Below are positions 33,578-41,259 of a DNA stretch of 64,000 nucleotides, one piece after another. The stretch is from Klebsiella pneumoniae (GTDB taxonomy: Bacteria > Desulfobacterota > Binatia > UBA12015). Location: the NCBI GenBank assembly GCA_945872365.1, contig CAMBZJ010000009.1:60301-124300 (forward strand), given 5' to 3'. A program made the translations under genes and the position numbers. Each line of letters opens with the position of its first letter. The first letter of the stretch is position 1. The notes beneath the pieces are model-generated. The model was not told the origin of the DNA, made no database searches, and was given only the letters and a program-made list of their open reading frames with translations.

Positions 33578-34273
33578 AAGGCCGAGCAGATCCCGGGCCC
33601 GTGCGTATTCCCGCGCGTCGTTGACACCGAGAAAGCTTGCGCCGCCGGGATCAAGTCGGTCGAGCGCATCGCCTTCGAGTGCGATCACGTCCGGGTCGGA
33701 GAATCGGGCGGTCGGACGCAGCTCACCCCGCTCGAGTTGTTCCGCGTAGAGGCGAGCGAAGACCGCTCGATCGAGCACCGCCGGCATGGGCTCCCAGTAC
33801 CCGCCGCGGCGCGGTATCACCGCGACCGGCGTGCTGGCCGCCCGAGGACGGCCGGCCTCGGCGGTCGCGAACAGCCCGGCGACGAGCGACGGGGAGAGGA
33901 AGGGAAGGTCGCACGGGACGACGATCGCCCAGCGGCCCCGAGCCGCGGCGAGCCCGGCGGCAAGCCCGGCCACCGGACCACGCGCCTCGGCCAGGTCGCG
34001 TGCCATGCCCAGGGCGTCGGCGCGCCTGGCGAAGCCGGTGCACGCGAGGGCCGCGCGCAACTCGTCGGCGGTCGCCGTCTCCCCGGGCCGGTCGGCCGCT
34101 GCGGCCACCACGACGAGTTCGTCGCAGGAAGCCTCGAGCGCACGCGCCACCCGCGCGATCATCGGCTCGCCGCCGAGATCGAGCAGCGCCTTGGGGCGGC
34201 CCATCCGCGAGGACCGGCCACCGGCGAGCAGTACGGCACTGCGAAGGATTCCCGGGCCGGTTGCCCCGGTCAT
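33569..34273 (-). CDS. mobA: MobA-like molybdenum cofactor guanylyltransferase
   Basis: Nucleotidyltransferase that adds GMP to molybdopterin, or a close relative. 234 residues. N-terminal GTP loop LAGGRSSRMGRPKALLDLGGEP, with an Asp in VPCDLPFLSP as the metal ligand, and the C-terminal LDRLDPGGASFLGVNDAREY, where the conserved 'F.N.NT/D' element of MobA-like proteins is seen. Relatives act on other nucleotides (for example MocA or CofC), so the product assignment is moderate. ATG 34273 has no strong ribosome site; the frame is open upstream. It follows the PfkB kinase gene by 22 bases. Confidence 0.78.
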   Translation of the reverse strand: MTGATGPGILRSAVLLAGGRSSRMGRPKALLDLGGEPMIARVARALEASCDELVVVAAAADRPGETATADELRAALACTGFARRADALGMARDLAEARGPVAGLAAGLAAARGRWAIVVPCDLPFLSPSLVAGLFATAEAGRPRAASTPVAVIPRRGGYWEPMPAVLDRAVFARLYAEQLERGELRPTARFSDPDVIALEGDALDRLDPGGASFLGVNDAREYARARDLLGLPA

Positions 34274-34295
34274 CGCAAGGTCGTCCGTTCCCGCG

Positions 34296-35207
34296 TCAGA
34301 TCGTGTGGAAGTCGGTGAGCCGCAGGAAGGCCTGGCGCCGTGCCTCGATGTCGGCGGGCGCGAGTTCCCAGAGCCGGCGCATGCCAAACTTCTCGACCAC
34401 CAGCGACGCGAGGACCGAACCGAGCGCGATCGCCCGGCGCAGCGAAGCCGAATCGACCCGTCCGCCGTCGCGGGCGAGTGAGCCTATGCAGCCCCCGGCG
34501 AACGTGTCGCCGGCGCCCGTCGGATCGAAGACCTTCTCGAGCGGATAGGCCGGCATCGCGAACGTCGAGCCGTGCTCGAAGGCGAGCACGCCGTACTCGC
34601 CGCGCTTGATGAGAACGCGCTTGGGGCCCATTTTTAGGATGCCGTGCGCTGCGCGCACGATGTTGTGCTCGCCGGAGAGGATCCGGGCCTCCTCGTCGTT
34701 CACCACCAGCATGTCGACCCGCTCGAGCACCCGCATGAGCGCGGGGCGCGCAATCTCGAGCCACAGGTTCATCGAGTCGCAGGCGACCAGGCGCGGTCCC
34801 TTCAGCTGGTCGAGAACCGAGGTCTGGAGCACCGGATCGATGTTGCCCAGGAAGACCGTCTCGGCGCCGCGCAGGTGTTCCGGCACCTTGGGCGAGAACG
34901 TCGACAGTACGTTGAGCTGTGTGTCGAGCGTGTCGCGCAGGTTCAGGTTCTCGTGGTAGCGGCCCGACCAGCGGAAGCTCTTGCCGGCCGCCTGCTCGAC
35001 GCCAACCAGATCGATGCCGCGCTTGCCGAAGTCGTCGAGCGTCGCCCGGGGGAAGTCCTCGCCGACGACCGCGACGACGGCGGCTTCCGTGCAGAAGCTC
35101 GCGGCGAGAGCGGCGTAGCCGGCCGAGCCTCCAATCTCGCCGACGACCCGGCCGGAAGGGGTCTCGATGTCGTCGAACGCGAGCGTGCCCACGATGAGGA
35201 GCGACAT
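34296..35207 (-). CDS. PfkB-family (ribokinase-like) carbohydrate/nucleoside kinase
   Basis: 303 residues. Both family signatures are present: GEIGGSAGYAALAAS near the N-terminus and DPTGAGDTFAGGCIG with the catalytic Asp near the C-terminus; VNDEEARILSG marks the middle. The family includes ribokinase, adenosine kinase and fructokinase; I cannot read the substrate, although I recall similar deltaproteobacterial proteins annotated as sugar or adenosine kinases. Start ATG 35207 lies 11 bases after the stop of the cyclo-ligase gene, so the two are co-transcribed on the minus strand. Confidence 0.85.
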   Translation of the reverse strand: MSLLIVGTLAFDDIETPSGRVVGEIGGSAGYAALAASFCTEAAVVAVVGEDFPRATLDDFGKRGIDLVGVEQAAGKSFRWSGRYHENLNLRDTLDTQLNVLSTFSPKVPEHLRGAETVFLGNIDPVLQTSVLDQLKGPRLVACDSMNLWLEIARPALMRVLERVDMLVVNDEEARILSGEHNIVRAAHGILKMGPKRVLIKRGEYGVLAFEHGSTFAMPAYPLEKVFDPTGAGDTFAGGCIGSLARDGGRVDSASLRRAIALGSVLASLVVEKFGMRRLWELAPADIEARRQAFLRLTDFHTI

Positions 35208-35218
35208 GGCGCGAGGGT

Positions 35219-35893
35219 CTAGCACGCGGGCCCGTTCCCGCCATCGGGTGCGGCACCTGCGCGGTGGACCGGTTGGAAGCCGTCCTCGGTGAGAATCGCG
35301 TCGACGGGCTGGTCGTGCGCTTCGAGCGGGAGGTCGTCGAGCACCTGCTCGGGATGGCAGACCCCGATGAGCGTCCAGCCCGCTCCGCGCTGGGCTGCGA
35401 ACAAGCGGTCGTAGGCGCCGCCACCGCGTCCGAGTCGGGTGCCGCGACGGTCGAGCGCGACGGCCGGCGCGAGCACCACGACCGGTACCGAGAGCGTCCC
35501 GGGGAGGGCGGCCGGCCCCTCGGGTTCGCGGACGCCGCCGCGGCCGGGGCGCAGCGCCGGCTCGCTGGGGTCGGCGAGGGCGACCAGGTCGAGACCGCCG
35601 TCGACGGGCCGTTGCCGGGGCAGCAGGACGGCGACGCCCCGTAGCCGGGCGTCTTCGAGGATTCCCGACACGTCGGGTTCGCCATCGCAGGCCAGATACC
35701 CGACCAAGGTGCGCGCCCCGACCACCGGTGGGGCCGTGGCCGCGACCCGGGCGAGGTGCAGGCGCCCCGCGCGAATGCGCTCCGCGGGAAACCCCCGCCG
35801 TTGGCTGCGCAGGCGTTCGCGCAGCGCCTGCTTCCTCCGCCGCGGGCTGGCGGACTCGGCGTGGGGGCTCTCAGGGGGTTTCACGACGGGCAA
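35219..35893 (-). CDS. 5-formyltetrahydrofolate cyclo-ligase
   Basis: ATP-dependent conversion of 5-formyl-THF to methenyl-THF, recycling folate formed by side reactions. 224 residues from a TTG start. N-terminal RRRKQALRERLRSQRRGF (nucleotide-binding basic region), and the signature RGTRLGRGGGAYDRLF (usually G.RLG.GGGYYDR) with Ala replacing one Tyr. The C-terminal VCHPEQVLDDLPLEAHDQPVD matches the family. Divergent from metK with 96 bases between starts, linking two one-carbon genes. Confidence 0.88.
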   Translation of the reverse strand: MPVVKPPESPHAESASPRRRKQALRERLRSQRRGFPAERIRAGRLHLARVAATAPPVVGARTLVGYLACDGEPDVSGILEDARLRGVAVLLPRQRPVDGGLDLVALADPSEPALRPGRGGVREPEGPAALPGTLSVPVVVLAPAVALDRRGTRLGRGGGAYDRLFAAQRGAGWTLIGVCHPEQVLDDLPLEAHDQPVDAILTEDGFQPVHRAGAAPDGGNGPAC

Positions 35894-35894
35894 T

Positions 35895-35921
35895 TGTAAC
35901 TCGTCCGGCGGGCCTGTTACA
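35895..35921 (+). promoter_or_regulatory. Inverted repeat upstream of metK (possible operator)
   Basis: TGTAAC (35895-35900) and its exact complement GTTACA (35916-35921) flank 15 bases. The second arm overlaps an 11-base near-palindrome CCTGTTACAGG (35913-35923). It lies in the gap between the divergent cyclo-ligase gene and metK, so a regulator could control both. No known consensus recognised. Confidence 0.35.
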
Positions 35922-35934
35922 GGAGCGCGACATC

Positions 35935-35953
35935 GCGCAGCGGCGTGCTGCGC
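35935..35953 (+). other. Hairpin in the metK leader
   Basis: A perfect 7-bp stem, GCGCAGC with GCTGCGC around a GGCGT loop, lies 36 bases before the metK start. It is too simple to be a recognised SAM riboswitch and lacks a T-run. Confidence 0.4.
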
Positions 35954-35989
35954 CCCTTTCCGAAATCCCTTCGCTGCGAGAGGAACGCC

Positions 35990-37174
35990 ATGGCCCTCAA
36001 GAACTTCCTATTCACCTCGGAATCCGTCTCCGAGGGGCATCCCGACAAGATGTGCGACCAGATCTCCGACGCCGTCGTCGACGAGATCATCCGCCACGAC
36101 CCCAAGGCGCGCATCGCCTGCGAGGTGCTCTGCAAGACCGGAATGGTTGTCATCGCCGGCGAGATCACGACCGACGCGCGCGTCTCCTATTCCGAACTCG
36201 CCCGCGAGACGGTCAAGGAGATCGGCTACACGTCCTCGGAGATGGGTTTCGACTACCAGACCTGCGCCGTCCTGACGGCGATCGACCGTCAGTCGCCGGA
36301 CATCGCGATGGGCGTGGATCGCGCGAGCGAGCTCGACCAGGGCGCCGGCGACCAGGGGCTCATGTTCGGCTTCGCCTGCGACGAGACGCCCGAGCTGATG
36401 CCGCTGCCGATTTCGCTCGCGCACCACCTGGTGAAGCACCTGACCCAGGTCCGCAAGGAGGGCATGTTCGACTTCCTGCGGCCCGACTCGAAGTCGCAGG
36501 TGACCGTCCAGTACGAGGATGGCAAGCCGGTCGCGGTGCGAAGCGTCGTCATCTCGACCCAGCACTCGCCCGAGGTGTCCAATGAGCGACTGCGCGAGGC
36601 GATGATCGAGCAGGTCGTGAAGAAGGTCATCCCGACACGCTTCCTGCGGCCGGACACCGAGTTCCACATCAACCCGACCGGACGCTTCGTCGTCGGGGGT
36701 CCGATGGGTGATTGCGGCCTGACGGGCCGCAAGATCATCGTCGACACCTACGGTGGGTACGGCCGTCACGGCGGCGGCGCCTTCTCCGGCAAGGACCCCT
36801 CGAAAGTCGATCGCAGCGCCGCCTACATGGGCCGCTACATGGCGAAGAACGTCGTCGCCGCCGGTCTCGCCGCGCGCTGCGAGGTGCAGATCGCCTACGC
36901 GATCGGCATCGCCCGACCGCTGTCCGTGCTCGTCGACACCTCCGACACCGGCGTCGTGCCCGACGACCAGATCGCCAAGGCCCTGCTCGAGGTGCTCGAT
37001 CTGCGCCCGCGCGCGATCATCCAGGCGCTCGACCTGCTGCGGCCGATCTACAAGAAGACGGCTTCCTACGGCCACTTCGGCCAGGCGCCCGAAGGGGGCT
37101 TCTTCACCTGGGAGCGCACCGACAAGGCGGAGGCTCTCGCCGACCGCTGTGGCCGCAAGGCACCGGGGCGCTGA
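35990..37174 (+). CDS. metK: S-adenosylmethionine synthetase
   Basis: Makes SAM from methionine and ATP. 394 residues. Signatures: [20 protein letters not shown] (ATP/Mg site), [41 protein letters not shown], the [19 protein letters not shown] phosphate loop and [10 protein letters not shown]. Length matches the family (383-400). ATG 35990 has GAGAGGAA 5 bases upstream. The 5' gap carries an inverted repeat and a hairpin but no riboswitch I can identify. SAM supply fits the folate and glycine-cleavage genes elsewhere in the window. Confidence 0.97.
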   Translation: MALKNFLFTSESVSEGHPDKMCDQISDAVVDEIIRHDPKARIACEVLCKTGMVVIAGEITTDARVSYSELARETVKEIGYTSSEMGFDYQTCAVLTAIDRQSPDIAMGVDRASELDQGAGDQGLMFGFACDETPELMPLPISLAHHLVKHLTQVRKEGMFDFLRPDSKSQVTVQYEDGKPVAVRSVVISTQHSPEVSNERLREAMIEQVVKKVIPTRFLRPDTEFHINPTGRFVVGGPMGDCGLTGRKIIVDTYGGYGRHGGGAFSGKDPSKVDRSAAYMGRYMAKNVVAAGLAARCEVQIAYAIGIARPLSVLVDTSDTGVVPDDQIAKALLEVLDLRPRAIIQALDLLRPIYKKTASYGHFGQAPEGGFFTWERTDKAEALADRCGRKAPGR

Positions 37175-37219
37175 AGAGGAGTCGACTCATAAAAGAAACG
37201 GCTGCACCGAGCCGGACGA

Positions 37220-37251
37220 CGAGGCCGCGGGGCAATGGCTCCGCGGCCTCG
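37220..37251. terminator. Bidirectional hairpin terminator between metK and the SCP2 gene
   Basis: A perfect 11-bp stem, CGAGGCCGCGG (37220-37230) with CCGCGGCCTCG (37241-37251), closes a 10-base loop between two convergent genes. GTTCGTTCC follows on the plus side, a weak T-tract. Position and stability make a shared terminator likely. Confidence 0.65.
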
Positions 37252-37279
37252 TTCGTTCCGTGAGGGGGTGGTCGGAGCC

Positions 37280-37849
37280 TCAGCGCCCGGTCGCCATCGC
37301 GACCTGCATCAGGAAGCCCATGTCGCCCTGGACCTTGATCTTGCCCGTCATGAAGGCCTCCTGGCCGTTCATGCGCCCCTCGTCCATGGCGATCCGGTCG
37401 GCGAGCGCGACGGTCATCTCGGTCTTCGGGGTGGCGGCGCCGTTGAAGCACATCTCCATTTCGAGCGGGTCGCCGTCCGGGCGGGTCAAGTGGAGTACCA
37501 TCGTGCCCTTGAGGGCCCGTGCCGCGGCGCTGCCGCCGCCCTTGCCCTCTTGCTGGACGGGAACGACGAGACCGGGAACGGCGCCGTTGCGGGAATTCAC
37601 CGCGTCGAGCAGGTCTTTGGCGGAAAGCTTGAAGGTGACCAGAGCCGGTTCGCTTGCCGGGCCCTGCGCGACGGTCATCTTGCCGCCGGCGACGCGCACG
37701 TTCCACTCGCCGCCCCCCTCGCCCGTCACGACGTAGTGGAGTGAAGCATCCTCGGCTCCGGCGCCGTGGTCCTGGCTCGCGAAGCCCTCGGGCAAGATCT
37801 TCTCGAGGAACTCCTTCGCGCTGTTCACGACAGGTGTGGGATCGGACAT
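37280..37849 (-). CDS. SCP2 sterol-binding domain protein
   Basis: 189 residues. The SCP2 lipid-binding fold is seen in the second half: LHYVVTGEGGGEWNVRVAGG, VTFKLSAKDLLDAVNS and the helix EAFMTGKIKVQGDMGFLMQ. Bacterial SCP2 proteins bind fatty acyl or sterol-like lipids; no enzyme domain is attached. ATG 37849 has GGAGAAG seven bases upstream; the frame is open further but reads as low-complexity. It lies 70 bases downstream of the beta-propeller lipoprotein gene, possibly in one transcript. Confidence 0.85.
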   Translation of the reverse strand: MSDPTPVVNSAKEFLEKILPEGFASQDHGAGAEDASLHYVVTGEGGGEWNVRVAGGKMTVAQGPASEPALVTFKLSAKDLLDAVNSRNGAVPGLVVPVQQEGKGGGSAAARALKGTMVLHLTRPDGDPLEMEMCFNGAATPKTEMTVALADRIAMDEGRMNGQEAFMTGKIKVQGDMGFLMQVAMATGR

Positions 37850-37919
37850 CTGGTTTCTTCTCCTCGTTGTGTCTGGGTTGGCTCCGGTGTGGCCGGAGGT
37901 CGATCGGACGCGCGAAGCC

Positions 37920-38867
37920 TCAGGGTGCAAGCAACGGCAGGCCAGGGACCCCGAGCAAGACCGATGCGACGGTCGTACCGCTGCCGAGCGCGGGAAAGCC
38001 GTAGTTCGTGAAGAACAGCTGGTCGCGCCGTCGGCCGCGGCCCGACCCGTAGGCGAGGCTCGCCGGGCCGGCGACGTCGCCGGCTTCGACGTAGGGCCGC
38101 GGGGCGGCGGGGGCATCGCCGGGGATCAGCCAGAGCTTGCCGGCGCCGGCGAAGATGAGGTTCCCCTGGACGTCGAAGGCGAGCCCGTCGGCGAGCAGCG
38201 CTCCGTTTGCGAAGACTTCGCGGGGTCCGACCGTGCCTGTTGCCGGGTCGTAATCCATGCGCACGATTCGGTTCTGCAGCGTCTCGGCGACGTAGAGACG
38301 GCCATCGGGACCGAAGGCGAGCCCGTTGGGCGAGAGCACCTGGTCGGTGAGCGTGCGCTGGTTGCCCGCGATGTCGGTCGTGACGATGCGCGGTGCGCCT
38401 GCGAAGCCGCTCGCACTCACCAGGATCCGGCCTGCCGGGTCGATGGCGATGCCGTTGGGACTGTCGAGCCCGGTCGCGATGATGCGTCGTTCGCCGGCCT
38501 GCGAGATCCAGACTACGTCGCCCTCGGTGAAGAGCGCTGCGACGATCCCCTCGCCCGGCGCGACCGCCAGTCCGGCGAGTTGTGCGCCGACCTCGGCGAA
38601 GATGGTCTGGGTACCCGAGGCGGCGATCCGCAGGATGCGTCCGGTCGTGCTGCCGACGTAGAGATTGCCCTGCCGGTCGAAGGCCAGGCCCTCGGGGCCG
38701 ACCAGAGCCGTCACGAAAGGCATCGCGGGCGGCGCTGGTTCGGGAAGGGGCCGAGGGCTCGTTCCGACTTCGCCGCAGGCGGCGAGGCTCGCGAGCGCGA
38801 CCAGCGCGACCAGTGCGCGGCCTCCGCGGGCCGCGGTCCGGGTGGGCGCGGCCGGGGGCCTACTCAT
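37920..38867 (-). CDS. NHL/SMP-30-like beta-propeller lipoprotein
   Basis: 315 residues. A lipoprotein signal peptide ends in the lipobox LAAC (Cys about 31), then a Pro-rich spacer and about six repeats of the type GLAFDRQGNLYVGS, GIAIDPAGRILVSA, GLAFGPDGRLYVAE, GLAFDVQGNLIFAG: the blade pattern of NHL/gluconolactonase-like propellers. No catalytic set can be assigned, so a binding role at the outer membrane is likely. ATG 38867 gives a normal signal peptide; ATG 38903 is in frame and overlaps the stop of the small upstream gene (TGATG), so coupled initiation there is possible. Confidence 0.82.
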   Translation of the reverse strand: MSRPPAAPTRTAARGGRALVALVALASLAACGEVGTSPRPLPEPAPPAMPFVTALVGPEGLAFDRQGNLYVGSTTGRILRIAASGTQTIFAEVGAQLAGLAVAPGEGIVAALFTEGDVVWISQAGERRIIATGLDSPNGIAIDPAGRILVSASGFAGAPRIVTTDIAGNQRTLTDQVLSPNGLAFGPDGRLYVAETLQNRIVRMDYDPATGTVGPREVFANGALLADGLAFDVQGNLIFAGAGKLWLIPGDAPAAPRPYVEAGDVAGPASLAYGSGRGRRRDQLFFTNYGFPALGSGTTVASVLLGVPGLPLLAP

Positions 38868-38902
38868 TTCGCGACCTTCGCGGAGGAGCGGCGCGGAAGG
38901 CA

Positions 38903-39112
38903 TCAGTGGCGAGAGGATTGCGAGGGCGGTGTCTCGATGCCGCCCATGACCTCGGCGAAGTGGACGAACTCCTCCTCGGACAGGTTGATCGACACGCCGT
39001 TGGTGTGGAAGCTGATGCAGACCTGGGCTTCGCCCTGCTCGTCGATGAACCGGACGACCTCGAAGCATTGGCAGTCGTCGTAGAGGACTTCGTCGTCGTC
39101 ATGGCCGCTCAT
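38903..39112 (-). CDS. Small protein of unknown function (69 residues)
   Basis: I do not recognise this protein. It starts MSGHDDDEVLYDDCQCFEV, then a beta-rich stretch (VVRFIDEQGEAQVCISF) and an acidic helix (NLSEEEFVHFAEVMGGIE). Three Cys are present (two as C-x-C). No signal peptide. Evidence that it is real: an AAGGAG ribosome site 5 bases before ATG 39112 held in a hairpin loop, a promoter-like pair upstream (39151-39179), GC-codon bias like its neighbours, and a TGATG junction with the lipoprotein frame. Role unknown; probably made together with the lipoprotein. Confidence 0.7.
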   Translation of the reverse strand: MSGHDDDEVLYDDCQCFEVVRFIDEQGEAQVCISFHTNGVSINLSEEEFVHFAEVMGGIETPPSQSSRH

Positions 39113-39132
39113 GGGCTCTCCTTCCGGAGCCC
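39113..39132 (-). promoter_or_regulatory. Hairpin presenting the ribosome-binding site of the 69-residue gene
   Basis: In the mRNA, GGGCTC and GAGCCC form a 6-bp stem directly before the AUG, with CGGAAGGA in the loop. The AAGGAG ribosome site spans loop and stem, so folding could modulate translation. No ligand or regulator is implied. Confidence 0.45.
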
Positions 39133-39150
39133 GGTCGGCTCCATCGCTGG

Positions 39151-39179
39151 GTCCTAGCCGGTCGGCAGGTCGATGCCAA
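39151..39179 (-). promoter_or_regulatory. Promoter of the 69-residue gene / lipoprotein operon
   Basis: Read on the minus strand: TTGGCA, a 17-base spacer, then TAGGAC. The -35 matches 5/6; the -10 has the TA....-type box common in this window. It predicts a leader of about 30 bases containing the ribosome-site hairpin. Confidence 0.42.
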
Positions 39180-39200
39180 ACCGGCGACGGGCGTCCGACC

Positions 39201-39590
39201 TCATCGCCCGCGCAGTCGCGCGATCGCGCGTCTGTCCTGCTTGCTCGGTCGCCCACCGCGCGTCGCGGGCGGCCCCGCCGCACCGGAGAGTCCCGGGGAC
39301 GGCTCGGGAGGCGGGCTGTGATCGACGTAGAGGAGAGCGGCCTCGCTGAAGGGCAATCGCTTCTCCCCGAGTGCGAGGATCTCGAATTCGCGCGGGCCGT
39401 GCTCGCTGCGCACGGAGACCCGGTCGCCCGGCCGTACCGCTTTATGCGCGCTCGCGCGGGTGCCGTTCACCGAGACTTTGCCACCTTCGCAAGCCTGTTG
39501 CGCGAGCGGCCGGGTCTTGAAGACCCGGGCTGCGAGCAGCCAGCGATCGATCCGCACGCTGGTGCCGGATGCGGAGGTGGGACCGTCCAC
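39201..39590 (-). CDS. hslR: S4-domain RNA-binding protein, Hsp15 (HslR)-like
   Basis: 129 residues from GTG 39590. The S4 domain is RIDRWLLAARVFKTRPLAQQ, then GGKVSVNGTRASAHKAVRPGDRV (about residues 13-58). The next part (EFEILALGEKRLPFSEAALLY) and the basic tail match heat-shock protein 15, which binds stalled 50S subunits carrying nascent chains. Length matches E. coli Hsp15 (133). No ribosome site is evident; a GTG twelve codons into the frame is an alternative start. Divergent from the GNAT gene, 81 bases apart. Confidence 0.85.
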   Translation of the reverse strand: MDGPTSASGTSVRIDRWLLAARVFKTRPLAQQACEGGKVSVNGTRASAHKAVRPGDRVSVRSEHGPREFEILALGEKRLPFSEAALLYVDHSPPPEPSPGLSGAAGPPATRGGRPSKQDRRAIARLRGR

Positions 39591-39671
39591 GGTCGCGGAC
39601 TTTGGCGGGCGCCGGCGTTCGGCGCAAGCCGACGGCCTTGCGCTCGCGGCGCCGGCCGACGATCCTCGGGC

Positions 39672-40157
39672 GTGGCCTCTCCCGTGCTCGATCGGCGGAT
39701 TTCCCTGCGGCGTGGCGGCGACCGCGACCGCGCGTTCATGGTGCGCTCGGCGCAGCAGAGCTTCGTCGGCTTCGGCGACTACGGCGACATCATCGACCGC
39801 TGGCTCGACGCCTACGGCGTCGTAAGCCTGGTCGCGGAGGACGCACGAAGCAGCCGTGGATTCGCCATCGTGGCCCCGCACCGTTTCCTCGGGCTGCTCG
39901 CGCCGCGCTTCGTCGAACTCGTCGCCATCGTGGTCGAGCCGGCGTTTCGCGGCGGCGGTCTCGGTCGATCGCTCCTCGACCGCGCGGAACTGGTGGCGCG
40001 GGCCTGGAACGCGCGCGAGGTCCGGTTGCATACGGCGCGCGAGAACCACGGGGCGCAGCGCTTCTTCGAGAAGGCAGGTTATCGGCCGCGCGACGCAGCG
40101 CCGATTTTCTACCCGCGCGGACAGCCGGCGATCGAGATGACGCGGCGCCTGCGCTGA
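39672..40157 (+). CDS. GNAT-family N-acetyltransferase
   Basis: 161 residues from GTG 39672. The acetyl-CoA-binding core is ELVAIVVEPAFRGGGLGRSLLDRAE (recognised by the RGGGLG loop in motif A), followed by REVRLHTARENHGAQRFFEKAGY (motif B). The N-terminal half is variable and would set the substrate, which cannot be told; the layout resembles RimI-like single-domain enzymes. The frame stays open far upstream over the hslR region, where it has no family similarity. Convergent with the CYTH gene. Confidence 0.82.
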   Translation: MASPVLDRRISLRRGGDRDRAFMVRSAQQSFVGFGDYGDIIDRWLDAYGVVSLVAEDARSSRGFAIVAPHRFLGLLAPRFVELVAIVVEPAFRGGGLGRSLLDRAELVARAWNAREVRLHTARENHGAQRFFEKAGYRPRDAAPIFYPRGQPAIEMTRRLR

Positions 40158-40179
40158 GAAGCAGCCTGCGGCGGACGAA

Positions 40180-40722
40180 TCAGGCGCGGTGCAAGAGCAG
40201 TTCGAGGTAGCTCGTCGCGATCGGCTCGGCGTCCTCGAGGCCAAGCAGTCGCAGGGCCGCTTCGAGGACCCGCCGCCCGGTCGCGACGTCGGTCGCGGCG
40301 GTCTCGACCTCGCAGAAGCGGCCGAGCCCCTCGACCTCGTCGAGGCTCACGACGATCGGTGGCGGCCCCGGGAGCCGGTACTCTACCCGCCGCTTGGCGA
40401 CGGTCGCGACGGTGCGGAAGCCGAGCCGCTCGAAGAGCAGGCGAGCGGTGGGTTCGTCGGTGTCGAGTGCGAACTCGATCTCCTCGCGGGTCTTGCGGGG
40501 CGGATCGAGCTTCGGGCCCTTGTAGGTGACCCGCAACTCGGCACCGTCCCGCCGCAGGCGCAGCGCCTCGTCGGTCGTCGCGAAGTCCCGGGTCGGGTGC
40601 GCCAGGTAGACGTCGGTCTGTCGGCGTTCCGGCTCGGGTGCGGCGCCGAGTTCGTCGAGTCGTCGCCGCAGGCGTTCGGCCGCGGCGTCGGCGAGTTCGA
40701 GCTTGACCTCAGCCTCGAGCAT
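40180..40722 (-). CDS. CYTH-domain protein (CyaB / triphosphatase type)
   Basis: 180 residues forming the triphosphate tunnel fold: the N-terminal ExExK motif is EAEVKLEL, followed by TDVYLAHPTRDFATTDEALRLRR, RVTYKGPKL and a C-terminal VSLDEVEGLGRFCEVE. Family members are class IV adenylate cyclases, thiamine triphosphatases or polyphosphatases; the size and DEVEGLG.F.E.E element fit the CyaB-like group. Start ATG 40722 overlaps the 3' end of the LeuD-like gene by 14 bases. Substrate undetermined. Confidence 0.85.
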   Translation of the reverse strand: MLEAEVKLELADAAAERLRRRLDELGAAPEPERRQTDVYLAHPTRDFATTDEALRLRRDGAELRVTYKGPKLDPPRKTREEIEFALDTDEPTARLLFERLGFRTVATVAKRRVEYRLPGPPPIVVSLDEVEGLGRFCEVETAATDVATGRRVLEAALRLLGLEDAEPIATSYLELLLHRA

Positions 40723-41188
40723 GGCGGCGCCGAAGTCGGGCGAGCCGTTCCTCGCCGAGGTTGCGGATCGGGAAGCGGTCGCCCGAACTCATGTTCACGA
40801 CGCGGGCTCCCTCGAGATCGACGCGCAGCCGCGCACCGGTGTGGATCACCAGGGCCTCGTTCAGTTGCAGGGGCGGAAGGCCCGCGTGCAAGGCCCACGA
40901 CTCGAAGTCCGGATCGAACGAGTGCGCGATCACCGCCGCGATGCCGGCGGCGAGGATCGCGCGGATCGGTGCGTCGTCGATCGCGCCCCGCCCGAAGCGA
41001 TCGCCGCCGACCAGGAAATCGCCAGGGCGCAGGCGGGCGGCGAGCCCGGGGTCGACGCTGGAGAACAAGCCCGGGGCCGCCCCGCCTGCCGCAACGGTCG
41101 TCCGTGGCAGGATCGCGTCGGCCGGCACGTCGAGTCCGAGCGTCCAGGCGTGTCCATTCAAGATGGGTATCCGCTCGTCGGCCTCCAT
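40709..41188 (-). CDS. LeuD-like aconitase-family small subunit (swivel domain), atypical
   Basis: 159 residues, similar to the small subunit of 3-isopropylmalate dehydratase: VPADAILPRT, GDFLVGGDRFGRGAIDDAP and IRAILAAGIAAVIAHSFDPDFESWALHAGLPPLQL. Normal LeuD has a G-x-G-S-S-R-E-H loop that binds substrate; here it reads GRGAIDDAP, with neither Ser-Ser nor Arg. No LeuC-like large subunit or leucine gene lies nearby. It may partner a distant aconitase-type protein with different chemistry, or be a binding protein. ATG 41188 has GGAGGAGG eight bases upstream; GTG 41212 is an alternative. Confidence 0.75.
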   Translation of the reverse strand: MEADERIPILNGHAWTLGLDVPADAILPRTTVAAGGAAPGLFSSVDPGLAARLRPGDFLVGGDRFGRGAIDDAPIRAILAAGIAAVIAHSFDPDFESWALHAGLPPLQLNEALVIHTGARLRVDLEGARVVNMSSGDRFPIRNLGEERLARLRRRHARG

Positions 41189-41259
41189 CGATGATGCCTC
41201 CTCCGCGGCCACGCGTGTCTTATCGCGGACGCGGCCCTCGAACGCTAGGGAGCGGTTCC

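Noticed and set aside
35894..35989. SAM riboswitch upstream of metK
   Set aside because: The 96-base gap has only one simple 7-bp hairpin and an inverted repeat; the multi-helix cores of SAM-I, SAM-II or SAM-IV cannot be drawn.
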